Positions 23,330 through 30,822 of a DNA stretch of 42,040 nt are shown piece after piece (within the stretch, counting starts at the first letter, position 1; every line of letters starts with the position of its first letter). The stretch covers positions 1 through 42,040 of the forward strand of contig CAZXFI010000010.1 in assembly GCA_964640225.1 (NCBI GenBank). The letters are read 5' to 3'. This stretch comes from JAGLWW01 sp964640225 (GTDB taxonomy: Archaea > Aenigmatarchaeota > Aenigmatarchaeia > PWEA01 > JAGHBM01). The notes under the pieces are model-generated. The model had not been told where the DNA came from and searched no databases. It saw nothing but the letters and a program-made list of their open reading frames with translations. A program made the position numbers and the translations under genes.

Positions 23330-24000
23330 ATCACTTTTTCTATCTCTTTTATTTCCCTTATCCAGTAGTCCGGTTCTCCCTCTTTCTCCTCACCCACGAG
23401 CACGGTCTTCAGGCCCATTTCCTTCGCCGTTTTGAGCTCCCTTTTCCAGGAATCCCCCACGAAAGCAACTTCCCGGGGCTCCAGGTCGAACCTTTCCAAA
23501 GGTATCTTACAGAACCTTTCCGAGGGCTTCAGTTCTTTCGTGTCCTCTGCCGTGACCAGGAACTCAAAATAGTTTTCCCACCTACCGAAAACTTGGCCGA
23601 GCTTCATCTCCAGGCTTTTCCTGAACTCGTCGCTTGCCACGCAGAGCCTGTACTTTTTTTTCATTCTTTCAATCACTCCCGTGATTTCGGGGTCAAAATC
23701 CAGGTCTTCCGCAACGGCTTCCCAGAACACGGTCAGGGCTTCCGAGGCAAGCTTTTCCGCCCTTTTCTCCTCCACGCCCATGGAAACAAGGACCCGTACG
23801 GTGCTGTACTCCCTGCTCCTTTTCACGTAGTCCCGCACCCCCCGGCTCACAAGGTTTTCCACGAATTTTTTCCATTCCTCTTTCAGCTCCGTGGCACCTA
23901 TTCCGGTTTTTGAATGCAGGTAATTGAACTTCTTCTCGTAGGCCTTTCTCGGGTTAACGCTGTAGAGCGTGAAGTCCGCGTCAAAAATTATTGCTTTCAC
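23326..24000 (-). CDS. HAD-superfamily hydrolase
   Basis: The GTG start at 24000 overlaps the GlmU-like stop (GTGA). The 224-residue protein begins MKAIIFDADFTLYSV with the nucleophile D7 and acid/base D9. It has a cap region at 15-95, motif II in LCVASDEFRKSL, a Lys in ELKPSERF, and motif IV VAFVGDSWKRELKTAKEMGL. It is probably a small-molecule phosphatase. The gene overlap suggests a linked role with sugar phosphates, but the substrate is unknown. Confidence 0.88.
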   Translation of the reverse strand: MKAIIFDADFTLYSVNPRKAYEKKFNYLHSKTGIGATELKEEWKKFVENLVSRGVRDYVKRSREYSTVRVLVSMGVEEKRAEKLASEALTVFWEAVAEDLDFDPEITGVIERMKKKYRLCVASDEFRKSLEMKLGQVFGRWENYFEFLVTAEDTKELKPSERFCKIPLERFDLEPREVAFVGDSWKRELKTAKEMGLKTVLVGEEKEGEPDYWIREIKEIEKVI

Positions 24001-25244
24001 TTCCTTCTCCTCACAACATTCTTGAACTCGGTGTAGAAAACCGTGCCGGACTCCACGTTGTCCTTCACCAGGGTGTTCGGGCCTATCACGCAGTTGGAGC
24101 CGACAAGCACTCCTGGCATGAACCTTACCGAGATTCCGGCCCTTGTGTTATTGCCCATTATCATTCCCAGGGACTTCTGCCCGGTGTCCATTCTTTTTCC
24201 CCTGACTGTTGATTTCACGGATTTCCTGTCAATCCTGACGTTTGCTGTTATGGCCCCGGCACCTATCCTGCAGTTTTCCCCTATTACAGAGTCCCCGAAG
24301 AATCCCGAGTGAGTGTGGGAGCCCTTCTGGAAAACGCTCCTGGTAACCTCGCAGTTCATGCCCACCACCGCGCCGCTCTCCAGGCTGGTATTCTCCCTTA
24401 CAAGGGAATTGTTCCCGATTACGCAGTCGTTCCCTATGTAGCAGGGTCCGCTTACGGTGGCGTTGCGGAAAATCCTGACGTTTTCCCCCACGTAAACGTT
24501 CCCGTTTATCTCCACCGAAGAGTCTATCCTGGCCGAGCCGGAGATTCGGGATTCCATATTTTCCATCAGTCTCCTGCTAAGGGAAAGAATGTCCCAGGGA
24601 TACCTCAGGGACAGCGTATCCTTTTCCGTCACGAACACTGGAACGTCATTCTTCCTCATATAAAGGCCAAGGGCCTCCTCGTAGTTGTAGTGCTGTTGCG
24701 GGACCTTTTCCATATAATCAAAGAATTCGGGATTTAAAAGATAAACAGAAACTGCCTTTATTTTGGACGGCTCCTTTCCCTTTTCCGGTTTTTCCACTAT
24801 GCCCTTTGCCAGGCCGTTTTTCATGTCCAGCATGCCGTAAAGCCACGGAACCCTGGTTTCCTTGCCTAATAGTGTTATCCCGGCACCGCTTTTTCTGGCC
24901 ACGGAAAGCATCGGCTCAAGAAATTCAGGCGCGTCAAGATGGTGTGGTCCGAGCACAAAGAACCGGTCCCTGAGAAAAGGCCTTGCCTGGGAAAGTGCGT
25001 TGCCCATTCCTTTGGGCTCCTTTTGCACCGCGAATTTTACCTGCTTATCCTCTATAATCTTTTCTATTTCCCTTCCGGGTCCCTGAACCACTATTATGTC
25101 CCCTATTCCCATGGACTTAAGACTTTCTATGGTATGCCCTATAACAGGCTTTCCCAAAATCCGGTTGAGGGACTTGTGGCCGTTCTCGGAAAGAGGCCAG
25201 AATCTTGAGGATTCCCCGGCCGCGAGTATCACTGCCTGTGTCAT
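23997..25244 (-). CDS. glmU: Bifunctional GlmU-like nucleotidyltransferase/acetyltransferase
   Basis: The start is the ATG at 25244 (MTQAVILAAGESSRFWPL); a longer in-frame start inside the YvcK gene is rejected. The 415-residue protein joins an N-terminal nucleotidyltransferase domain (1-230) to a left-handed beta-helix (about 245-400) with repeated IG-x-N/GENxxI turns. It ends ITANVRIDRKSV...MGNNTRAGISVRFMPGVLVGSNCVIGPN. This is the layout of archaeal GlcN-1-P acetyltransferase/GlcNAc-1-P uridyltransferase enzymes. It overlaps YvcK (ATGA) upstream and HAD (GTGA) downstream. Confidence 0.87.
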   Translation of the reverse strand: MTQAVILAAGESSRFWPLSENGHKSLNRILGKPVIGHTIESLKSMGIGDIIVVQGPGREIEKIIEDKQVKFAVQKEPKGMGNALSQARPFLRDRFFVLGPHHLDAPEFLEPMLSVARKSGAGITLLGKETRVPWLYGMLDMKNGLAKGIVEKPEKGKEPSKIKAVSVYLLNPEFFDYMEKVPQQHYNYEEALGLYMRKNDVPVFVTEKDTLSLRYPWDILSLSRRLMENMESRISGSARIDSSVEINGNVYVGENVRIFRNATVSGPCYIGNDCVIGNNSLVRENTSLESGAVVGMNCEVTRSVFQKGSHTHSGFFGDSVIGENCRIGAGAITANVRIDRKSVKSTVRGKRMDTGQKSLGMIMGNNTRAGISVRFMPGVLVGSNCVIGPNTLVKDNVESGTVFYTEFKNVVRRRK

Positions 25245-26179
25245 TTTATCATCCCCATTATTGTTTTTGCCAGCTTGTCCGGGTCGTGCCTGCTGGGGCA
25301 GGACTCGTCTATGACGTCCGCCAGCACAGGGCTTGTTCTCATTTTCCTTGTTTCTTTTTCGTCGTATTCCACGAAGTCCAGATGGTTTTCTTCCGGCTTT
25401 GTTTTCACGGATGTGTTGCTGTTCACCAGAATATAATCCGGGCAGCAGCCCATGTATTTTTCTATTTCCTTCACGAAGTCGGAGGTCCTGAAGTTTTTGG
25501 TTTCCCCTTTCTTTGTCATGGTGTTGCACACGTAAATTTTCTTGGCTTTGGTTTTTTTCATGGACTCGGGAATGCCCCCGACAAGAATGTTCTGCAGAAT
25601 TGAAGAATAAAGGTCTCCGGGACCTATAACCACCGCGTCAGCGGATTCTATTTCCTTGTTGCACCACTCGTGAGAGCGGGCCTCCGGTTTCAGGAATACC
25701 CTGCTTATTTTCAGCCTGGAGTCGTGCTTTGGCACGTCTATGTTTGTCTCGCCCTCCACTATCTCCCCGTTTTCAAGTTCCGCGCAAAGGTGGCAGTCGT
25801 CAAAACTGGGAGGCATGACATGATGGTTCTCCTTTAGCCCGTAAATTTTTTCCGCCTTCCTTAAGTTTTCCATCCCTTCCGCTGCGCCCAGGGAAAAGAG
25901 AAGTAGGTTGCCCAGGTTGTGTCCCCTGAGTTCTCCGCTTTCAAACCTGTAATTCGTGAGCTCCTTTATATGAGAGTACGCTTCCTGGTCGGAACCCAGT
26001 GCAAGAAAGCCCCGCCTCAGGTCTCCCAATGCTATGCCGCCGTATTCCCTTCTGAGCCTTCCGGTGCTCCCGCCTGAGTCAAAGGCTCCTATTATGGCCG
26101 TTATGTCCGTGTTGTATTTTTTGAGCCCTGAAAGGAGGGTGTAGCCCCCGTTGCCTCCCGTTACGGTCACTATCTTCAT
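25241..26179 (-). CDS. yvcK: YvcK/GlmR-type protein (CofD-like fold)
   Basis: The 312-residue protein begins MKIVTVTGGNGGYTLLSGLKKY and contains DITAIIGAFDSGGSTGRLRREYG, GDLRRGFLALGS, GHNLGNLLLF and VVIGPGDLYSSILQNILVGGIPESM. These match YvcK rather than the F420 enzyme CofD. Bacillus YvcK (GlmR) binds UDP-GlcNAc and stimulates GlmS. Here it lies between glmU and glmS, with an ATGA overlap into glmU. A TATA-like element and an inverted repeat lie just upstream. A UDP-GlcNAc sensor role is inferred. Confidence 0.9.
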   Translation of the reverse strand: MKIVTVTGGNGGYTLLSGLKKYNTDITAIIGAFDSGGSTGRLRREYGGIALGDLRRGFLALGSDQEAYSHIKELTNYRFESGELRGHNLGNLLLFSLGAAEGMENLRKAEKIYGLKENHHVMPPSFDDCHLCAELENGEIVEGETNIDVPKHDSRLKISRVFLKPEARSHEWCNKEIESADAVVIGPGDLYSSILQNILVGGIPESMKKTKAKKIYVCNTMTKKGETKNFRTSDFVKEIEKYMGCCPDYILVNSNTSVKTKPEENHLDFVEYDEKETRKMRTSPVLADVIDESCPSRHDPDKLAKTIMGMIK

Positions 26180-26208
26180 TATATCACTTTAAAGAAAAAA
26201 TTTGACGT

Positions 26209-26230
26209 ATTTAAGCGCTCCTAAAGGAGC
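26209..26230 (-). promoter_or_regulatory. TATA element with adjacent perfect inverted repeat before yvcK
   Basis: On the minus strand a CTTAAAT element (26209-26215) lies about 30 bases upstream of the yvcK ATG. Directly upstream of it is the perfect inverted repeat GCTCCT-AA-AGGAGC at 26217-26230. The repeat occupies the BRE position, so a bound repressor would block TFB. It could instead be a hairpin in the glmS 3' region. Confidence 0.35.
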
Positions 26231-26259
26231 ATTTTTACGGCTACAAATTTTGTTGTAAC

Positions 26260-28023
26260 TCATCTAACGGTCACGCTCTTTGCGAGGTTGCGGGGCATGT
26301 CAGGGTCGCAACCCCTTAGGATGGCAAGCTGGTATGCAAGTATCTGGATTGGTATTATGTGGGTTATGGGGTCGGTTATGTGCGAGTTCGGGACCTTTAT
26401 GAAGTAGTCAAAAATATCGTTTTTTTCCTCCCCCACTCCTATTATGTACCCGCCCCTGCTTTTTATCTCCATGGCGTTTGAAAGGATTTCCTTTCTGGTA
26501 CCGTTTGAAACGAAAGCTATGCAGGGGGTTCCTTCCTCTATGAGGGCTATTGGCCCGTGCTTCAGGTCGCCTCCAGCGAAACCCTCGGTGTGTATATAGG
26601 AGACCTCCTTGAGCTTCAGCGCGGCCTCCAGGGCCGTGGGATACATTAGGCCCCTCCCTATGGTGAACATGTGCTCCCTGTTCCTGAGCTTCTCTGCAAG
26701 CTTCTTCACGTGTCTCCTGGTGCTTATCGCGGTGAGGTCGTATACAAGGTTGTAAAGGTTTTTCAGCTGGTTCCTTCCCTCCCCCAGCTTTCCCGCCGCG
26801 GCGTAAGCCAGAAGAAGCAGCAGTGCAAGCTGCGCGGTGTAGGCCTTGGTGGAGAGCACGCATATCTCGGGGCCGGACTGGGTAAGGAGGACGCGGTCCG
26901 AGCTTCTTGTGAGAGAGGAGCCCATCACGTTTACAATGGACAGGACGCGGCTGCCTTTCTTTCTCGCGGCCTTCACCGCGTCTAGAACATCCGCAGTCTC
27001 CCCTGACTGGGACACGGCTATCACCAGCGTTTTTTTCGTGAGAAAATGCTCAAAGTGGGGAAACTCGGAACCCGAAACCACGTTTACGTGCTTCCCGGCA
27101 ACCTTGGAAAAAAGATAGCTTCCGGTGAGGCAGGCATGGTAGGCCGTGCCGCACCCAACGAAGAATATCCCCCGGGCCTGGTTTATGTCTTCCACGACCT
27201 CTTTTATTATTTCGTCACTCTGGTTTATGGCCTTCTGTATGGTTTCGGTCTGCTCTATAATCTCCTTAATCATGAAATGCTCAAATTTCCCTTTTTTGGC
27301 CTGTTCCGTATTCCAGTCCACGGTGGAAATTTCCCTTTCTATGCTTTTGCCGTTTTCAAGGTTGGAGAAAAACAGGTCTCCGTTGTCCATGACCACGAAG
27401 TCGTTGTCATGCAGGTAAATCACCTTTTTCGTGTAGTCCAGGAAGGCCGGTATGTCAGAGGCGGGAAAATACTCCCTTTCGCCCACTCCTATCACGAGGG
27501 GCGAGCCCCTCCTGGAGGCAATCATTTTCCCCTCCCTGTTCATTATGAGGACCGCAAAGTTTCCCTCCAGCATTTTCAGGGCGGATTTTGACGCCTCCGC
27601 GAAGTCCATGCCCTCTTCAATACCCTTCTCTATCAGGTGCGCTATTACTTCCGTGTCTGTCTCGGAGGAAAACTTGCATCCGTTGAGCCCCTGCTTCAGT
27701 TCCTGGAAGTTTTCTATTATTCCATTGTGCACAATAATCACGTTTCCGGAAGAACCAGCGTGCGGGTGAGCGTTTTCTCTTGTCACGCTCCCATGGGTGG
27801 CCCACCTGGTGTGCCCCAGTCCCGCGGAGCCGGGAAGGTCTGCGAGGTTTATCCTGGAGTGGATTTCGTCAATCTTTCCCACGTCTTTTTTTAGGTGGAT
27901 TTTTCCCCGGTATGCCGTGGCAACGCCCGCCGAGTCGTATCCCCTGTACTCCAGTTTCTTGAGCCCGGAGAAAATCACGGGAGCCGAGTCCCTTTCGCCA
28001 ACGTACCCTATAATGCCACACAT
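26260..28023 (-). CDS. glmS: Glutamine-fructose-6-phosphate aminotransferase GlmS
   Basis: The start is the ATG at 28023 so that Cys2 (MCGIIGYVG) becomes the N-terminal nucleophile. The 587-residue enzyme makes glucosamine-6-phosphate. The glutaminase domain covers about 1-230 (GHTRWATHGSVT, HNGIIENF, SSETDTEV). Two SIS isomerase domains follow (VGCGTAYHACLTGSYLF, SQSGETADVLDA, EVSYIHTEGFAGGDLKHGP). The C-terminus PRNLAKSVTV is typical. It is 80 bases upstream of yvcK. Confidence 0.97.
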   Translation of the reverse strand: MCGIIGYVGERDSAPVIFSGLKKLEYRGYDSAGVATAYRGKIHLKKDVGKIDEIHSRINLADLPGSAGLGHTRWATHGSVTRENAHPHAGSSGNVIIVHNGIIENFQELKQGLNGCKFSSETDTEVIAHLIEKGIEEGMDFAEASKSALKMLEGNFAVLIMNREGKMIASRRGSPLVIGVGEREYFPASDIPAFLDYTKKVIYLHDNDFVVMDNGDLFFSNLENGKSIEREISTVDWNTEQAKKGKFEHFMIKEIIEQTETIQKAINQSDEIIKEVVEDINQARGIFFVGCGTAYHACLTGSYLFSKVAGKHVNVVSGSEFPHFEHFLTKKTLVIAVSQSGETADVLDAVKAARKKGSRVLSIVNVMGSSLTRSSDRVLLTQSGPEICVLSTKAYTAQLALLLLLAYAAAGKLGEGRNQLKNLYNLVYDLTAISTRRHVKKLAEKLRNREHMFTIGRGLMYPTALEAALKLKEVSYIHTEGFAGGDLKHGPIALIEEGTPCIAFVSNGTRKEILSNAMEIKSRGGYIIGVGEEKNDIFDYFIKVPNSHITDPITHIIPIQILAYQLAILRGCDPDMPRNLAKSVTVR

Positions 28024-28113
28024 CCCGATCAATAAGATTTCCTGGGCACTATTTAAAAGATTCATTAAAAGAGTTATGTTATTTTTATAAAAAATCCTAA
28101 AATAGTCTTAGCG

Positions 28114-28154
28114 CCATATTTCAGAGTTTCATTTGCTTAAAGCAGGAAATATGG
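28114..28154. repeat. Inverted repeat with 23-base spacer in AT-rich island
   Basis: CCATATTTC at 28114-28122 is the exact reverse complement of GAAATATGG at 28146-28154. Inside the spacer is a smaller palindrome TGCTT-A-AAGCA. It lies in a gene-free stretch between the 3' end of the 80-residue frame and the glmS start. It could be a hairpin RNA, an operator or a relic of an insertion. Confidence 0.4.
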
Positions 28155-28213
28155 GAGATTTTAATATTGAAACCAAAGCGAAACCACTAAAAAGTTGCAA
28201 CCAAAAAATAATT

Positions 28214-28456
28214 TTAATTATGTCGCATAATAAAGAAATAAATGTTTTTACTTAACCTTGGTAACTTTATGCCATTTATACTTATTTTTTGTTCAAATAT
28301 TTCTCTAATTTGCTTCTGTAAATCTAAGAAAGATTTATCTTCTAGGGGCGTAGCACCAGCAGAAAAATAAGTGATTTTTATTTCTGGATTTTCAGAGAGT
28401 TCTTTTGTGGGGTCCTTCAACTCATATTCGTATCCTTCATAACTTAAAGTGTCCAT
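28214..28456 (-). CDS. AT-rich hypothetical protein (80 aa)
   Basis: An 80-residue frame starting MDTLSYEGYEYELKD, with ITYFSAGATPLEDKSFLDLQKQIREIFEQ in the middle. Its codons are clearly richer in A and T than those of surrounding genes. The ATG at 28456 has no ribosome binding site of its own. It overlaps a 19-codon frame that does have one, so either translation is coupled or the two are halves of a frameshifted gene. No family is recognised. Confidence 0.5.
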   Translation of the reverse strand: MDTLSYEGYEYELKDPTKELSENPEIKITYFSAGATPLEDKSFLDLQKQIREIFEQKISINGIKLPRLSKNIYFFIMRHN

Positions 28457-28503
28457 CCTCCAGTTTCATTTGGTTCAGTTTTCTTGGTATACTCACTCTC
28501 CAT
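28444..28503 (-). CDS. Short leader frame overlapping the 80-aa gene (19 aa)
   Basis: The ATG at 28503 follows AGAGGTG (28508-28514) at good spacing. The frame encodes MESEYTKKTEPNETGGWTL and stops at 28444, overlapping the next ATG by 13 bases. It is either a coupled leader peptide or the true N-terminus of the 80-residue protein separated by a one- or two-base change. Too short to classify. Confidence 0.35.
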   Translation of the reverse strand: MESEYTKKTEPNETGGWTL

Positions 28504-28540
28504 TTTTACACCTCTGTTAACTATTGTTACCACCAAAAGT

Positions 28541-28594
28541 TATTTAAATACTATTTATAATGGTTATAATACCATTAAAAAAATATTTATATAC
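28541..28594. promoter_or_regulatory. Divergent promoter region with central dyad
   Basis: TATTTAAATA at 28541-28550 faces the minus-strand small genes, and AATATTTATATA near 28581-28592 faces the regulator at 28621. Between them, TAATGGT (28558-28564) and ACCATTA (28571-28577) form a 7-base inverted repeat with a six-base spacer. The dyad is placed to control both directions. Confidence 0.5.
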
Positions 28595-28620
28595 TTGAAA
28601 AGACAACTAATCTTGGTAAA

Positions 28621-29556
28621 ATGAAAAACAAGACTCTTGTTTACGAGAAGGAGGGAAAGCACTACTCAAAGAACATAAGGGTTTTTAGCAGGCCCGACAG
28701 CATTTCCTCCGTGTCCAGCGATATGGCCTGGAAAATTCTCAGGGTACTGGACGAGAAGCCTATGTACCCGAACGAGCTGGCCAGAAAACTGAAGATTCAC
28801 GAGCAGAAGATATACTACCACATAAACAGGATGCTCAGGGCAGGGCTCATAGAAGTCGTGAGGGAGGAAAGCAGGCACGGAGCGGTGTGCAAGTTCTTTG
28901 CGCCCGCAGCGCACGCCTTCGGGTTTGAGCTGCCCTCGGGCGAAACCGAGACCAAGAGAGGGAGCACGGAAAACCATCCCAGGCTGAACGACTTTCTTTA
29001 CGAGTTCATAAAGGACGGTGTTTTCAACGGCTCCATAATCGTAGGCTCCCCCACGCAGCACGGGCCTTTCCTGACAACTGCAAGGGACGGGCATTACGCC
29101 GCACAGCTTGGGATTTTTCTGGGAGACTTCTGCTCCACCGGAAAAAGGTTCGTGGTAAAGCTGGACACGGAACTCAGGGCGGAGGAGTCGCACAGAAGGA
29201 ACCTGGTGATAATAGGAGGACCCGTGGCCAACATGGTCTGCGCCGACCTGAACGAAAAGCTGAAAATAAGATTCAACTGGGACAAGAACTGGCTCATAAT
29301 CTCGGAAAAGGGACATTACTCCGGGGACACCGATGGATTGATAGCCAGGATAACCAATCCATGGGACGACGGGAAGAAGATAATAATGCTTTCCGGGCTA
29401 AAGTTTGAAGGCACAAAGGCGTGCATCCTTGGCCTGACGCAGCAGCATGAAAAAGTTCTGAAAGGCTTCAACAAGAACAGGGATTTTTACAGGGTCATAA
29501 GGGGATTGGACAAGGACGGCGACGGAAAAGTTGATGACATAAAAATCCTGGAATAA
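28621..29556 (+). CDS. Winged-helix regulator with S-layer-like C-terminal domain
   Basis: A 311-residue protein. Residues 30-90 form an ArsR-like winged helix (AWKILRVLDEKPMYPNELARKLKIHEQKIYYHINRMLRAGLIEVV). The C-terminal half has VIIGGPVANMVCADLNEKLKIRF, the G-G-P-x-A-N signature seen in archaeal S-layer-type domains. It ends RGLDKDGDGKVDDIKILE, with a D-x-D-x-D-G-x-V-D-D calcium-loop motif. No signal peptide or membrane segment is present, so the whole protein is probably intracellular. Start by ATG at 28621 with TATA about 35 bases upstream. Target genes are unknown. Confidence 0.8.
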   Translation: MKNKTLVYEKEGKHYSKNIRVFSRPDSISSVSSDMAWKILRVLDEKPMYPNELARKLKIHEQKIYYHINRMLRAGLIEVVREESRHGAVCKFFAPAAHAFGFELPSGETETKRGSTENHPRLNDFLYEFIKDGVFNGSIIVGSPTQHGPFLTTARDGHYAAQLGIFLGDFCSTGKRFVVKLDTELRAEESHRRNLVIIGGPVANMVCADLNEKLKIRFNWDKNWLIISEKGHYSGDTDGLIARITNPWDDGKKIIMLSGLKFEGTKACILGLTQQHEKVLKGFNKNRDFYRVIRGLDKDGDGKVDDIKILE

Positions 29557-29557
29557 G

Positions 29558-30769
29558 CTATTTTATTATACCGTAGCCGATTAGCCTCCACCTGCCCCCA
29601 AGTTGCCTGAAAATTGCTATCTTGTCCTTTTTTTCCGCGCAGATGGGAGCCTTGAGGTTTATTTCCACCGTTTTTTCCCTTGCTGACGTGACCATGCCCA
29701 CCGTTCTTCCGGTTCCGGAGGTTATCATTAAAGGTTCGTTTGTGGTTATGTTTTTTACCTTCTTGTTTTCCTTTGTGCCAACTACTTTTTCCAGAAGTTT
29801 TGTCTCCAGGGTAAGCCTGTCCCATGTGGGAGGAAGCTTGCCTTCAAGCCCCGCCAGGTTTCCTGTTAAAAAATCGCTCTTGGTAAGCGAGGGATCCAGC
29901 TTTGTTCCCACTCCTATAAGACCTCCGGGGCCTGCTTCTTCAAGCTTTTTTCCGAATTTCTGCAGGGCAGTTATTTCGGTTTTCAACGGGACGTATTTGT
30001 CTTTGACCCTTACTCCGGGTTTTATTTCTATTTTGTCTCCCACCCTCAACAATCCCTTTGTGAGTGAGCCTCCGATAACCCCTCCCGATATTTTTTCTAT
30101 CTCCGTGCCCGGCTTGTTCACATCAAAGCTTCTCGCTATGAACATTTTCGGGTCGGATTTAAGGTCCCTTTCCGGTGTGGGTATGTACTTCTCCAGAGCC
30201 TGAAGAAGAGCGTCTACGTTTACCCTTTGCAAGGCTGAAATCGGGATTATGGGGGCATTTTCGGCCACGGTTCCCTTTACAAAATCCTTTATCTGCTGGT
30301 AACTTTCCAATGCCTTTTCCTTGCTTGCTATGTCTATTTTGTTCTGCACAATAACTATGTTCTTTATTCCCACTATACCCAGAGTCATCAAATGCTCCGC
30401 TGTCTGCGGCTGGGGGCACTCCTCGTCAGCGGATATGAGAAGCAGGGCCCCGTCTATCAGGGAGGCCCCGGAAAGCACGGTGGCCATCAGGGCGTTGTGG
30501 CCCGGGGCGTCAACGAAAGAAACTGTTCTTACGGGTTCCGTATCCCCGAAACAGGTGGGGCATTTGTTTGTCGTAGAATAGCAGTTCGGTTCTTCGCATT
30601 TTTTGCACTTGTAAATGGTGGTTTCGGCATAACCCAGCCTTATTGTAATGCCTCTTTTTATCTCCTCGGAGTGCACGTCGGCCCAGGTGCCTGTAAGGGC
30701 TTCAACCAGCGTAGTTTTGCCGTGGTCAACGTGGCCAAACAGGCCTATGTTTACTCCTCTATCTCCCAT
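29558..30769 (-). CDS. eif2g: Translation initiation factor aIF2 gamma subunit
   Basis: The 403-residue GTPase delivers initiator tRNA to the ribosome. It has G1 GHVDHGKTT (12-20), switch region RGITIRLGYAE, and a zinc knuckle with C55, C58, C70 and C73. G3 is DAPGH and G4 is QNKID. Two beta-barrel domains follow. Length is standard. Upstream (40 nt from its own ATG) is S6e, as in many archaea. AGGTGTTTT precedes the ATG as a ribosome binding site. Confidence 0.97.
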   Translation of the reverse strand: MGDRGVNIGLFGHVDHGKTTLVEALTGTWADVHSEEIKRGITIRLGYAETTIYKCKKCEEPNCYSTTNKCPTCFGDTEPVRTVSFVDAPGHNALMATVLSGASLIDGALLLISADEECPQPQTAEHLMTLGIVGIKNIVIVQNKIDIASKEKALESYQQIKDFVKGTVAENAPIIPISALQRVNVDALLQALEKYIPTPERDLKSDPKMFIARSFDVNKPGTEIEKISGGVIGGSLTKGLLRVGDKIEIKPGVRVKDKYVPLKTEITALQKFGKKLEEAGPGGLIGVGTKLDPSLTKSDFLTGNLAGLEGKLPPTWDRLTLETKLLEKVVGTKENKKVKNITTNEPLMITSGTGRTVGMVTSAREKTVEINLKAPICAEKKDKIAIFRQLGGRWRLIGYGIIK

Positions 30770-30822
30770 AAAAACACCTTTAACTTTAATGTACAGAGGC
30801 TTTTATAGTTTTGCCTGTAGAA

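Noticed and set aside
25245..25529. Longer N-terminus for the GlmU-like protein
   Set aside because: The extension lies inside yvcK in another frame and lacks similarity; the nucleotidyltransferase motif begins right after the ATG at 25244.
27046..27591. 181-codon plus-strand frame inside glmS
   Set aside because: Antisense to strongly conserved GlmS motifs, no promoter or ribosome binding site.
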